From Burkholderia puraquae (GTDB lineage: Bacteria > Pseudomonadota > Gammaproteobacteria > Burkholderiales > Burkholderiaceae): 64,000 nucleotides of DNA. The stretch's first letter is position 1. Each line of letters opens with the position of its first letter. Under the pieces are notes generated by a model. The model saw only the letters and a program-made list of their open reading frames with translations, had not been told where the DNA came from and did not search any database. The position numbers and the translations under genes were made by a program. Positions 8,258-17,375 of the stretch are shown in pieces. The DNA is taken from assembly GCF_002099195.1 (NCBI RefSeq), contig NZ_NBYX01000032.1, forward strand, positions 1-64,000, in the 5' to 3' direction.

Positions 8258-9156
8258 CAGGCGTAATTCTTGGGTTCATCCCCGAGCCATTGTCGCTGCC
8301 GGTCACCGGCATCTTGCCTTCGCGCAGAGTACCGACACCCGTGGTTGAATCGCGAAAATTCAAGCAGATAAAAGCCTCCATTGAGGAGGTGGGCCTTATC
8401 GAACCGCTCTCGGTAACGCCGGTGAACCAGTCGTCGGGGCAGCACATCCTGCTAGACGGGCATCTACGTTTGCGTGCTATCCAGGAGTTGGGCCACGAGC
8501 AGGTTGCTTGTCTTGTCGCGACCGACGACGAGAGCTACACCTATAACAATCGTGTCAACCGCCTCTCCACAGTGCAGGAGCATCACATGATTCGGCGAGT
8601 GATTGACCGAGGCGTATCACCCGAACGATTGGCGAAGGCTCTTTCCGTCAATGTGTCGCAGATAGTGAAGAAGATGTCATTGCTCGACGGCATTTGTCCG
8701 GAAGCGGCTGAGCTTCTGGGAGACCGGCAATTCTCGCCAGAGCTTGTCCGTGCGCTTCGCAAAATGAAACCTACGCGGCAGGTCGAATGCGTTGAACTGA
8801 TGGTGGCTGCGAACAACGTGTCGGTCGCCTACGCAGAGGCATTGTTGGTGGCAACGCCTGCAGCGCGTCTTGTGGGTGAAAAGAAGCCACGAAAACTCAA
8901 CGGTGTTAGCCCGGAGCAGATGGCCAGAATGGAGCGAGAGATGAGCAATCTGCAGGCACAGTACAAGCTCGTGGAACAGACATACGGCCAGGACGTGTTG
9001 AATTTGGTGCTCGCAAAGGGATATCTGGCCAAGCTCCTCGAAAACGAATCTGCTCGGCAATACGTTGCGCAACACCATCCTGACTTGATGGTGGAGTTCG
9101 AATCTATTATTGCAACCATTTCTCTCGACCAGCAGCAAGTCAACGCGGTCCTCTAG
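8254..9156 (+). CDS. ParB/RepB-like plasmid partition protein (second of a pair)
   Basis: A 300-residue protein whose ATG overlaps the previous stop (ATGA). The N-terminal ParB domain has EVGLIEPLSVTPV and LLDGHLRLRAIQELG. A helical middle region (RLAKALSVNVSQIVKKMSLLDGICPEA) and a C-terminal part resemble RepB-type plasmid partition proteins. It is the last gene of the recombinase operon. The two ParB-like proteins are divergent paralogues, which may form a heteromeric complex. No parA and no plasmid replication gene are nearby. Confidence 0.75.
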   Translation: MTGVILGFIPEPLSLPVTGILPSRRVPTPVVESRKFKQIKASIEEVGLIEPLSVTPVNQSSGQHILLDGHLRLRAIQELGHEQVACLVATDDESYTYNNRVNRLSTVQEHHMIRRVIDRGVSPERLAKALSVNVSQIVKKMSLLDGICPEAAELLGDRQFSPELVRALRKMKPTRQVECVELMVAANNVSVAYAEALLVATPAARLVGEKKPRKLNGVSPEQMARMEREMSNLQAQYKLVEQTYGQDVLNLVLAKGYLAKLLENESARQYVAQHHPDLMVEFESIIATISLDQQQVNAVL

Positions 9157-9224
9157 TCAAACAGGGACCATCAGCTCAAGGCGACAACTTTCGGCCCTTT
9201 TGCAAGACACAAACTGCTTTCGCC

Positions 9225-10472
9225 TCACGACTTCAGATGAAACCTGCGGTCGGCGGCAGTTACGGGATAGAATTCTCCCAGCAGTCGGTCTCGTGGGTCG
9301 AACTTCGGACTTGTACCAATCGGGGAAACGAGTACGTGCGTTCTAAATTGTTCTTTTTTTATTGACCTGACCATTCCGAATAAGACCTGCTTTGTAGGCG
9401 AGTCACGGTGATAGTGGATACTCCGACTCGTGCTGCTCAGGCAGAACCATGGGTCATATGGAAATTCCACTAACACATCTCTCGTCTGTGCCCTTGCCAT
9501 CATCATTGATTCTTCGTTTCCCTCGGACTCTTTGTCTGGGGTGTAGAAGAAGTCTAGCTTTACAGATATAAAATCTCCATTCGTGACCAATTCCGTCAAA
9601 AGCTTGGGTTCGTTCAGATAAGGCGTGATATCTAGGACCGCCCTATTTCGTGCCAGCAATTCAATCAGTTGAGTGATGTAGGCGGCGAGGTAGATTTGCT
9701 TGTCGCCACTTACAAAGTACCCTCCGTTGTCGCGGGGCGCCTGCCAGTTCTCGTCGACGAAATGTCCATGTTCATTCAGAATTCCAAGTTCGGTCAATCT
9801 CTCGCGCGCCAGACCCGTCGGAAAATCGGGGAATTCAAGCGTGCTTTGCAGAACACGACGAAAGTTTACCCAGTCCCAGCGTGCTTCATAAATCCGCCTG
9901 GCCGCAGACTCGAGAATCCACCGCTCAATGGATTCGCAAGATTTCTCCCATTTCTTTTTGTAATTTATTATGCGCTCAGGCGTCAAATTCTGCTCCAACT
10001 CAAAGTTGGCGTGAGCTTTTGAGTGGTGTGCCGTGCACAATGCGGCAAGATTGGAGATATCATGGTTTTTGGAAATGCTATATTTTTTGATGTGATGAAT
10101 CACGACCCCAAGTCCCCGCTTTCTGCAAACGCAACATAGCTCGAGATTGCTCGCGAGCACCTGCCGTAGTGTTTTTTCTGGTACAGGTGTTCGTCGCTTA
10201 TTCAATGACGAGATGACCGATTCGGGCAAGCCCAACTGCATGAGCTTCGATGCGGACAAATTCCGTAAATCTTCTATCGAGTACCTAACCGATAGATTTG
10301 CGGCAACTCGAGTGTCACATCCTATGCCAACAAGATAATAAAATGTTGCGTTGGGGGCGTGCAAAGTAGAAGTAATTTCCATATTGCTCGATAGATTTAT
10401 TGGAGCAACATTAATCGGTGAATTAAAATAATCGATGTCGTTGCGAATCTTGGATGTGTACCCGATTTTCAC
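9225..10472 (-). CDS. HNH endonuclease
   Basis: A 415-residue protein with a central HNH nuclease: CCVCRKRG, then VIHHIKKYS, then NLAALCTAHHSKAH, i.e. CxxC ... HH ... N ... CxxHH. The flanking regions are not recognised. It lies convergent to the ParB gene and downstream of a HipB-like regulator in a leftward pair, with a gap of 48 bases. Base composition is AT-richer than the core. A role in restricting foreign or modified DNA is plausible given the neighbourhood, but this is inference. The start is the first Met; no strong ribosome-binding site is evident. Confidence 0.75.
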   Translation of the reverse strand: MKIGYTSKIRNDIDYFNSPINVAPINLSSNMEITSTLHAPNATFYYLVGIGCDTRVAANLSVRYSIEDLRNLSASKLMQLGLPESVISSLNKRRTPVPEKTLRQVLASNLELCCVCRKRGLGVVIHHIKKYSISKNHDISNLAALCTAHHSKAHANFELEQNLTPERIINYKKKWEKSCESIERWILESAARRIYEARWDWVNFRRVLQSTLEFPDFPTGLARERLTELGILNEHGHFVDENWQAPRDNGGYFVSGDKQIYLAAYITQLIELLARNRAVLDITPYLNEPKLLTELVTNGDFISVKLDFFYTPDKESEGNEESMMMARAQTRDVLVEFPYDPWFCLSSTSRSIHYHRDSPTKQVLFGMVRSIKKEQFRTHVLVSPIGTSPKFDPRDRLLGEFYPVTAADRRFHLKS

Positions 10473-10520
10473 ATAAGTTTCTGGGTAATGCGCGGAAAAA
10501 CAATCTGATGTCAGGCGCTA

Positions 10521-10838
10521 TCATGTCGCTTGTGACGGCGGCTTTCGCCGAGGTTTACTAGCGCGCTGTCTCGGAATCGCATGCCTGGTCATCATCACAG
10601 GATTGATAGTTGGGATGGGGGCAATCAGCTCGAGCCAGGACTCGCGGCCCAAGGTGCGTACGACCTCGATAAGCGTATGCAAGGACGAACCGTTTCCGCT
10701 CTCGAGATTCCGGAGCGAACGTACGCTGATGCCTGCTCGTGCCGCCAGCGTCGCTTGGTCAAGATTTCGATGAAGGCGCAGCGTTCTCAAGCTATCGCCC
10801 AACTCGATTTCCCACTCCTGGACCGTTCGGATGCGCAT
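10521..10838 (-). CDS. XRE-family regulator, HipB-like
   Basis: A 105-residue protein with a Cro/C1 helix-turn-helix (LRTLRLHRNLDQATLAARAG, then ISVRSLRNLESGNGSSL) and a basic C-terminal tail. Proteins of this form usually sit in front of hipA kinase genes as antitoxin/repressors, but no hipA follows; the next gene is an HNH nuclease. Two GGCAA-N4-TTGCC inverted repeats lie 49 and 90 bases upstream of the start, consistent with autorepression. It may be an orphan antitoxin or the dedicated regulator of the HNH gene. Confidence 0.75.
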   Translation of the reverse strand: MRIRTVQEWEIELGDSLRTLRLHRNLDQATLAARAGISVRSLRNLESGNGSSLHTLIEVVRTLGRESWLELIAPIPTINPVMMTRHAIPRQRASKPRRKPPSQAT

Positions 10839-10886
10839 CGTTGATTTCCCACGTGAATTGTCGCGTCAACCATGCGTCAAATTATA

Positions 10887-10941
10887 GGCAATATTTTGCC
10901 GATTGAACTGGAAATCTTCAGTTAATGGGCAAGATATTGCC
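10887..10941. promoter_or_regulatory. Paired operators GGCAA-N4-TTGCC
   Basis: Two perfect inverted repeats, GGCAATATTTTGCC (10887-10900) and GGCAAGATATTGCC (10928-10941), have centres 41 bp apart, about four helical turns. They sit directly upstream of the HipB-like regulator on its promoter side. The arrangement is what one expects for a dimeric repressor binding cooperatively to its own promoter. Confidence 0.65.
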
Positions 10942-10949
10942 TTTTGTGG

Positions 10950-11854
10950 TGAGCCAATTAACCGAGGCCAGATGGACACAGCCTGCGCTGATTGCTCCTC
11001 TCCGGAACGTCCGTTCGTCGGAGCCCGGATGCAAGTGCGGAAGTCATGCGTCTACTCGGGGCGCTGAACGGCACGGGATGAGCACCTGCGCTCCGTATAT
11101 CGCCCGCGAGCGTCATGTTGGACCGTTCATAAAAACCAATTCACGCTATAAAGACTTCGTTTTCGATAAGAAGTTTTTATGTGACGTGTTCCTGGGGGGC
11201 GGCCCTCGGAGACCCCTATACCGTTCTGCATTGCATTCGCGCTTGCCCGCCGAGTCATCGAGCCGCCGGGCAGGAGTGCCGCCCAACCCGCCTGGTTGGC
11301 TTCGGCCGCACGATGCAATGCCGCTTGCGTGAACGGGGGAATCCACCGGCAGCGCGCAGGGGAAAGCCGAGACTGCGGGGATAGCGTCTGAGATATCGGC
11401 AACGGGATGGCGAAGCTAGCGTCCCGGAGGGCGCGTATAGGCTGGCGGGCGAGGCGGCTCCATACCGGTGACAATGTGGGTGGAGAGGTCGAGTGGAAGG
11501 TTCTCCCGGGCATTGGTGCCGTAGGGAGGGCTGGGCTCAGCCTCACCACCCAGCGACTCAGACCCACGGATATGCTCAAGGCTGAGCCGCTTTGGGATAG
11601 TCGCAATCGTTGTGAAACGAGCGGCAGCCGCTACCTGCTGTGTTGCCGATGTGACGCAGGTAGACCGCAAAAGACTACCTTCATCGTCTATCAGAGCAGG
11701 TAGCGCCCCTCAGCCGATGATTTTGTCCCATGCCCTATCAACTGCAGATGCCTTTCGCTGGCAGCACGTTCTTCAGGGCAAGTCATCACCGTATCGAGCG
11801 CGTCCTGCATTGCTCTCGCAGTCGGCCCCACTGCCGACCGCCCTCGTCTGCACT
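10950..11854. other. About 900 bp without a supported gene
   Basis: Only low-quality overlapping frames are present and none has a family motif or a good ribosome-binding site. The part from 11200 to 11660 is GC-rich and rich in short complementary words (e.g. GGCTGAGCC, GGGAGG/CCTCACC). This suggests either a decayed region or an RNA-like conserved element rather than coding DNA. It separates the HipB-like/HNH pair from the Tn7-like module and could contain the distal end of the transposon. I saw no clear TGT...ACA terminal repeats. Confidence 0.3.
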
Positions 11855-12058
11855 TCATCGGTGCTGAGGTGCGGCCCAGAGTCCGGGCAATGCTGCTGCC
11901 GAAACCCCTAGGTCGACATCGAGCGGGTAGTGCCGAAGCAACCGTACAGCGATTGCTTGAACTGCACTACGGCTAGCGAGGTCGTCGCAAGAGGCAAGCA
12001 GCTTCAGGAGCTCGCGCGTCTCAATGACGGCTTTCGTACGTTCATACGGGGTCGTCAT
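11855..12058 (-). CDS. BPSL0761-family protein
   Basis: A 67-residue protein starting MTTPYERTKAVIETRELL and containing LLRHYPLDVDLGVSAAALPG, which I recognise as the BPSL0761 family common in Burkholderia and relatives, of unknown function. A GGAGGTGA ribosome-binding site precedes ATG 12058; a second ATG one codon upstream (12061) is equally possible. It overlaps the end of the next upstream gene by 17 bases, indicating a coupled pair. The two genes follow the Tn7-like genes in the same direction and are probably transposon cargo. Confidence 0.75.
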   Translation of the reverse strand: MTTPYERTKAVIETRELLKLLASCDDLASRSAVQAIAVRLLRHYPLDVDLGVSAAALPGLWAAPQHR

Positions 12059-12377
12059 CATCACCTCCATCAAGCAGGCGTTCAGTGACGTCGGTGTATG
12101 ACGTCACCTCGTTCAGTTCGCACCATCTTTTCCAGATGTACTCGCCATCGAGCGACCAGCCTTTCTTGCCGACCAGTTCGTAAACGCGTCCCGATTGAGT
12201 CACCCCCTGCAAACTGACCCGGTCGAACGTCAAAATCTGAGAGCTGACTCGTCCCGACGAGTCCAGCATATCCACGCCAACAAAATGTCGGCTCCCATTC
12301 TGCGTTTCGAATATGCACCATCGAGATAACGAAATCTTCGGCAGTTCGGACGCGGGGCGTGGTTTCCAGATGGGCAT
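12042..12377 (-). CDS. Conserved hypothetical protein, partner of the BPSL0761 protein
   Basis: A 111-residue protein of unknown function. It begins MPIWKPRPASELPKI, continues with a beta-rich core (RHFVGVDMLDSSGRVSSQIL, then GRVYELVGKKGWSLDGEYIW), and ends in an acidic DGGDDDD tail. It has no signal peptide or membrane segment. It overlaps the BPSL0761 gene and lies 140 bases downstream of tniQ on the same strand. The coding call rests on length, the overlap arrangement and sensible composition. I cannot name a family. Confidence 0.6.
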   Translation of the reverse strand: MPIWKPRPASELPKISLSRWCIFETQNGSRHFVGVDMLDSSGRVSSQILTFDRVSLQGVTQSGRVYELVGKKGWSLDGEYIWKRWCELNEVTSYTDVTERLLDGGDDDDPV

Positions 12378-12517
12378 CGCAGTCTCCTAGTGGTGGAAAG
12401 TCACATCCTTCTGCTCAGTCACTTGGACCGGGCTGCACTACGTGAGAGTCGAACCACGTCCCGAACGGCGCTTACATCGCCGCTTGAAGCACACTGTCGG
12501 TTCGACGTATCGCTTTC

Positions 12518-14365
12518 TTATTGCGCCAACGATGCAGGAACAAACAGGTCGTGCCCAGCTCTTGCTCCGATAACGGCTAACTGGCCGAGGTCAGCGATAC
12601 AAATCAGGGCGCCCCGCATTGCGCCATCAGGAAGCCGTTTCGCACCGACCAGTTCGACGCGGGGCAGCAGGCGCGACAACGCCGACGACGTCGTACCCAT
12701 GGCACGCGCCAGGTCCGCCAGCGGGACGTAGGTCTGCCTGAACGCCAGCAACTGGTGCGGTAGCACGACGTGGCAAGGTTGGCCGCGTCGTTGAATCGAC
12801 ACGGACGCGAGTAATCCTTCGTCCACCCAATGCTGAATGGACTCCCATTTCCAGCCGGTCGCTTTCGCGAGCTGCTGAATCGACATGCCGGATTCGAGCA
12901 GCGGCGTACCGAAATACTGCGACACGTCAGCCATCAAGAAGGACAATTCGCCCAGTGTCGGAGCGTGCTTGATGGCTTTCACGTTGCCGTTTGCGATGGC
13001 CTGCATCAGCGATTCGATAGCCCGCTGGTCACCCATACGTCGGCTGGTCATTTCCGCCCACGTGAGCGTCGAATCATCGGCAATGGCAGCAGGTTCGACC
13101 CGCTGGTCGACCCGCTCGTACAAATCCAGTATGGATTGGTGCTCGACCGGGCCGCCCTTCATCAGGTCTTCCCGCCAGCGGACGTCTGACCGGATTACAC
13201 CCGCTGCTTTCATGCGTTTGAGTACGGCAGGTGGAACGCCCGCGACTTCACAGGCGTCCCTATCGGAAATCCATTCAGCGCGTTGTTGTTGGATGCGTTC
13301 GACTTCAGCGCACGGAATTTCGAATAACTGACCACGCGTGCCGGTGCGCCGTGCACGGTGCTCGCACTCGCCGGCAAGAATGGAGCCATGGAGGCGTGAA
13401 ACGCTGACGCCGATGGCCTTTGCGGCGTCCGGCGCACGCATGTATCCAGTCGCATCCTCGGCTATTGCCTTGGCCGAATCCAGGCCCAAGACGCAATCGG
13501 ACTTCTGGGCCGCGACATCGATGATGATTTGCAACAGGGGCTCGAGCTTCGTGCCCTGGCATACCTTGCGCAAATTTACGTACCAGTCGCCCAGCAATGT
13601 GTTCAGCGTGCGTGCGTCCTTGCGGCCGGCGGCAATGCGTTGCTCGACGTGATGCCGGAAACCGGTTGGCCAGTCGGCTAGCAAGGATTCGAGCGGCGAG
13701 AGATATTCGACCGCCTCCGTGACGAATTTCGGTAATGCCGCGCTGCGCGGCAACCCAGGGTGCGTCGGGGCCGCATGTTGACAGAGTGTACGGATAACCT
13801 TCACCAGCACATTGATGTCCACGTCGTGCAGAGAGGGTTTCGCGCTGCCAGCCTGCTGCCCGTTGCTCGCAATCAGCGTCGATAGCCACTGCTGCGCCGG
13901 GCTTGCCGGCACACGCGGCATGCTGCTCAAGTCATGACCGCACGAGCACAATCCAATGTAGAGCCGCTCCGGTGAAAGGTGCGTGCCGCACGCGTTGCAC
14001 TGGTCGACCAGCAGAATTTTATGTTGCGGACATGCTGTGACATAGGCGTGTTCCCAGTGGTGTCGTAGGTAAGGCGATTCAGCCAGACACGCCGGACACA
14101 CAGCATCAGATTGCGCACGGTGCAGACGTCCCCAATCCCGGCAGAGATGTTCCTGATGTCTGGTGCGTTCGGCCCATGCCGGTTCCAGGCCGAGGTTACG
14201 CGCTACATCGTCCGTACGTGTGAGCAAGGCGCGGCGATTGCGCTCGACGCCCGCCGAACTCGCGAGGTCGCGCCAATTGAAAAGCGCATTGTCTGCGGCA
14301 AGGCGTCGGTAGTAGCCCATCCCCGACTCGTCGTCCCGGGGAGCGTAGGTGAGAACGAGGCTCAT
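12518..14365 (-). CDS. tniQ: TniQ/TnsD-family target-selection protein
   Basis: A 615-residue protein of the TniQ family, which directs Tn7-like transposases to their target. The N-terminal zinc-finger signature is visible: HRAQSDAVCPACLAES, then HHWEHAYVTACPQHKILL, then CNACGTHLSP and CSCGHDL. The long C-terminal part contains several HTH-like segments (AAKAIGVSVSRLHG, IQQLAKATGWKWESIQHW), typical of TnsD-like proteins that bind a fixed DNA site. Its start overlaps the tnsC stop by 4 bp. The last ~300 residues probably determine target specificity. Only one TniQ protein is present. Confidence 0.85.
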   Translation of the reverse strand: MSLVLTYAPRDDESGMGYYRRLAADNALFNWRDLASSAGVERNRRALLTRTDDVARNLGLEPAWAERTRHQEHLCRDWGRLHRAQSDAVCPACLAESPYLRHHWEHAYVTACPQHKILLVDQCNACGTHLSPERLYIGLCSCGHDLSSMPRVPASPAQQWLSTLIASNGQQAGSAKPSLHDVDINVLVKVIRTLCQHAAPTHPGLPRSAALPKFVTEAVEYLSPLESLLADWPTGFRHHVEQRIAAGRKDARTLNTLLGDWYVNLRKVCQGTKLEPLLQIIIDVAAQKSDCVLGLDSAKAIAEDATGYMRAPDAAKAIGVSVSRLHGSILAGECEHRARRTGTRGQLFEIPCAEVERIQQQRAEWISDRDACEVAGVPPAVLKRMKAAGVIRSDVRWREDLMKGGPVEHQSILDLYERVDQRVEPAAIADDSTLTWAEMTSRRMGDQRAIESLMQAIANGNVKAIKHAPTLGELSFLMADVSQYFGTPLLESGMSIQQLAKATGWKWESIQHWVDEGLLASVSIQRRGQPCHVVLPHQLLAFRQTYVPLADLARAMGTTSSALSRLLPRVELVGAKRLPDGAMRGALICIADLGQLAVIGARAGHDLFVPASLAQ

Positions 14366-15348
14366 TGTTTGTCTCCTGATTTTTTCCGAACTGGTATGGA
14401 CGCTGCATTACTGGTCAGGACTTGAACGTATGCCTGTTTCAACGCAGCTGGCTCCACGCCTGCGTCATCGATGCCAGAATCCTGGAATGCCCGTCTGTGC
14501 GGTGACCCTGCGTGACTGACCTCTTCAAGCGCCTTTTGGCAGTCGACGTATGTAATGGCGCGCGGTGCCTCGTGTGCCATCAAGCTCGCCAGCTCACGCA
14601 TGAAGTCAGCGAGGACCCCAACTAGGCCGCCGGTGAGCAAATAGCTTTGCTGCGTCAACACGCGGGCGGGCACGTCAATGGGATAGCCAGCCGCAGCGAA
14701 CAGGCGCGCGTAATTCACGACACATGAGATGTAGGCAGCCATTTGGTCAGCAATGCTCGCGTCGTACGGTAGAAAATTGCGAGCAGGGCAAGCGCGGCGA
14801 CGCAGCTGCTCGTTTGCTAAAAAAAGTTTCTCGAGCCGCGGAATGCCGAAGAGAATCAGCGTCATGCCGAGCGTGTCTGTTAGGGTCTTGAGCCAATCGC
14901 TAGCGGCGCGCGGAGGCACCCTAGACCCTTCATCAACGAGGTGCGATATCTCATCAAAAATCACGATACGTGTGCCGGCCAGGCGAAGCTGCGTCACCAT
15001 CAAGTCGAACATCGCACCCGCTGTCATGCTGCCAGGAACCAGGATGCCCAACGCACGCAGCACACTTTTAGGAAGCAGCTTGGCCGTTGCGGATTGGGGT
15101 ACCTTGACAACCAGCACGGGCACATGGCGCCGCCCATCGATACGAGTTTCAGGATAGTCACGAGACAGTTTGGCGATGAGCGAAGACTTGCCCACACCGC
15201 TCGGACCAGGAACACGAACGACTTTGGGTGCGAAGCCATTAAGCGCGTCGTCGATTCGTCGTTTGAGCGCAGTGAGATGCTCCACGAACATAGGATGAGC
15301 GAGTTCGCAGGCCTCAATGTCCCTGCGCAGTTGTTGGGCTGGCGTCAC
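14362..15348 (-). CDS. tnsC: Transposition ATPase TnsC/TniB
   Basis: A 328-residue AAA+ ATPase. Walker A is GPSGVGKSSL, Walker B is IVIFDEISHL, and a sensor-like LILFGIPRLEKLF follows. In Tn7-like systems TnsC bridges the target-site protein (TniQ) and the transposase, and enforces target immunity. The gene overlaps tnsB and tniQ by 4 bp on each side, so the transposition genes form one leftward operon. Length and motif order match TniB/TnsC proteins. Confidence 0.88.
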   Translation of the reverse strand: MTPAQQLRRDIEACELAHPMFVEHLTALKRRIDDALNGFAPKVVRVPGPSGVGKSSLIAKLSRDYPETRIDGRRHVPVLVVKVPQSATAKLLPKSVLRALGILVPGSMTAGAMFDLMVTQLRLAGTRIVIFDEISHLVDEGSRVPPRAASDWLKTLTDTLGMTLILFGIPRLEKLFLANEQLRRRACPARNFLPYDASIADQMAAYISCVVNYARLFAAAGYPIDVPARVLTQQSYLLTGGLVGVLADFMRELASLMAHEAPRAITYVDCQKALEEVSHAGSPHRRAFQDSGIDDAGVEPAALKQAYVQVLTSNAASIPVRKKSGDKQ

Positions 15349-17375
15349 AGCAGTTTTTCTCCGGTGTTTCTGTTCACGATGTCCATCACGGGTGCGTCTT
15401 CGTACGAGATGGCATCAAACTGAAGGTCTTCCGCCGGCAGCGACGGATTGGTCGAAGGTGATGGCCCGAACGGCGCTGCCGCAGATAGCGGTCGGCCGAT
15501 GGCTCGCTGGACCGCTGTTCCTTCTTTTGCGCGCCGCACGGTTTCTTGATTTTCTTCGCGCTTACCGCGGCTTCTTCGCTTTTTGGCTGTCCCGTTTTGG
15601 GTGACGGCCTCGTCCATGTCGCGCTGGAATTGCACCTTTTCGTCCGGAACTGTCCAGTCATCCATGCCCGCATCGAATCGGGCTTTGGCCTCCGAAAAAG
15701 TCCATGCCGGGGTGTCCGGGCGAACGTGTTCGTGCGTCAGCGTGACGAGCGGAAGGTCATCTCCCTCGTACACGTACGCCTGGCGGAAATCGTCCGGGTT
15801 GTAGACTATGTGGAGCTGCGCACGGTCGCCGTACCTGGCTAACAAATACGACATGGCTTCACCGCGGTACCTGAATCCATGTTCAAGCGTGATTCCCGTC
15901 TTGGCGCTCAAGACGCACTTCTTATGTTCGAACAGTGCCGCCATCCATTCACGACGTGGCGGCGGCATGGTGATGGGGTGGCCCATTTCTTCGGTCTGGT
16001 AAGTCAGGCGCTCATGGGGCGTCTTTCCCTTGACCGAGTCGACCAGCAGTTCGTCCCAACGCAGCCGGTCGAGTGGGCTGTTGACCCAATCCTCATAGAG
16101 CCACCTGACAATCCACTTCTCGAGTGCTTCGACGCTCATCAACTCGTCGCCCAGCGCCTCTGGGTCACGCATGCCGTCCTTTCCTTCGAAGCGCGTGCAG
16201 CCGGGGAGAAGCTGTAATGCCTCCTTGAGCGCTCTGTTCAGGCGCTCGATGAATGGCTTGCCTTGAGCCTCCTTCGCCTTGCAGTGTTTGACGTCCATCC
16301 CCAGTCGCTCAAGGCCGACAATTCGTCCGCCTTTGGTTTCCGGGCCGTTATCAAAAATGACTTGTGCGGGCGTGCCATAAATATTCAGCGCATGAGCGAT
16401 GCCAAATTCCTGGAAGCGGGCCGCCTTGGCAGGCGTCAGGTACATTTCGAGGCATAACAGCGAATCCATCTCGCGCGGCGAACCAATGACAAGGTGCCAT
16501 CCCACCGGATATCCAGTGCAGACATCAATTGCGAGCACCAGATAAGTGGTTCGGGCAATGCCATGGGGGGTGCGCACAACGAATGGCAGATGGAGGGCAT
16601 CCTGCTCAATGCGGGCGAACGGGAACGCTGCCCGTATACGCTTCTTCGCGAACGACTTGCCGGCGACCCGATTGAGCGGGTCCATCCGGTCGTATTGAGC
16701 ATCGACGGTCAAGCCGCGAATTGCGGCGCACACGAACTTGCGGCTGATGGCGTGCTTAGCCACATGCAGGCCTCGACGACGACCTTCACGATTGACGTAT
16801 CTTGTCACGTCGAGAACCGTCCACTTGGAATCGGTGACCAGGAATTCGTTCTGGATGACCTCTTCGACGAATTCGATAAGGTCCTTCGAATACCTCGCCG
16901 TCGCATTGCCCTTGTTCTTGTCCCCCTTGAGGACCGGAAGGCCGAGCAGTTGATTGCAGTGAGCTCGGTACAAGGTTGCGCGCGAAGGAAACGAGCGAAC
17001 GGGCTTGTCACCGTTTTCCATCAGATAAGCTTCGCGGGCCAGCGGAATCGCTGCGTTAAACGACAAGCCGCGTTGGTCACGGATGGCATCAATACGCCGC
17101 AGTGTGTCGTTCAGCAGGCAGACCTTGCCGTGCAATTCCGGATTGTCGTACTGGGCGGCAATGCTGACGCGTGGCATTCCCTTTCGATGCAGGACCAGCC
17201 TGCCTTCCGAAATCTGTGCGCGGATGTCATCGTATTTGACGTAGAGGGCTTCACTTTTCTCGACATCGAATAGCTGGATGGCGCCGGCGTGGAGGCGACC
17301 ATCTATCACCTCGAAGTAGCTGTCCGTTTTCCCGGGAAGCGCCAACTTGTCTCCGGCACGCAGGTCGGACATCAT
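15345..17375 (-). CDS. tnsB: DDE transposase TnsB/TniA
   Basis: A 676-residue transposase with an rve/integrase catalytic core. The DDE residues sit in LAIDVCTGYPVGW (Asp), VIFDNGPET (Asp) and GKPFIERLNRALKE (Glu). N-terminal DNA-binding domains precede the core and a Mu-type C-terminal domain (DRAQLHIVYNPDDF) follows. It carries out 3' strand cleavage and joining. It is coupled by 4-bp overlaps to tnsA upstream and tnsC downstream. The C-terminal tail, rich in Arg and Lys, is probably the TnsC contact. Confidence 0.9.
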   Translation of the reverse strand: MMSDLRAGDKLALPGKTDSYFEVIDGRLHAGAIQLFDVEKSEALYVKYDDIRAQISEGRLVLHRKGMPRVSIAAQYDNPELHGKVCLLNDTLRRIDAIRDQRGLSFNAAIPLAREAYLMENGDKPVRSFPSRATLYRAHCNQLLGLPVLKGDKNKGNATARYSKDLIEFVEEVIQNEFLVTDSKWTVLDVTRYVNREGRRRGLHVAKHAISRKFVCAAIRGLTVDAQYDRMDPLNRVAGKSFAKKRIRAAFPFARIEQDALHLPFVVRTPHGIARTTYLVLAIDVCTGYPVGWHLVIGSPREMDSLLCLEMYLTPAKAARFQEFGIAHALNIYGTPAQVIFDNGPETKGGRIVGLERLGMDVKHCKAKEAQGKPFIERLNRALKEALQLLPGCTRFEGKDGMRDPEALGDELMSVEALEKWIVRWLYEDWVNSPLDRLRWDELLVDSVKGKTPHERLTYQTEEMGHPITMPPPRREWMAALFEHKKCVLSAKTGITLEHGFRYRGEAMSYLLARYGDRAQLHIVYNPDDFRQAYVYEGDDLPLVTLTHEHVRPDTPAWTFSEAKARFDAGMDDWTVPDEKVQFQRDMDEAVTQNGTAKKRRSRGKREENQETVRRAKEGTAVQRAIGRPLSAAAPFGPSPSTNPSLPAEDLQFDAISYEDAPVMDIVNRNTGEKLL

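Noticed and set aside
11127-11606. 159-codon minus-strand frame in the gene-poor stretch
   Set aside because: Overlaps several equally open frames; Ser/Pro/Arg-rich with no motif. More likely noncoding or RNA-like DNA.
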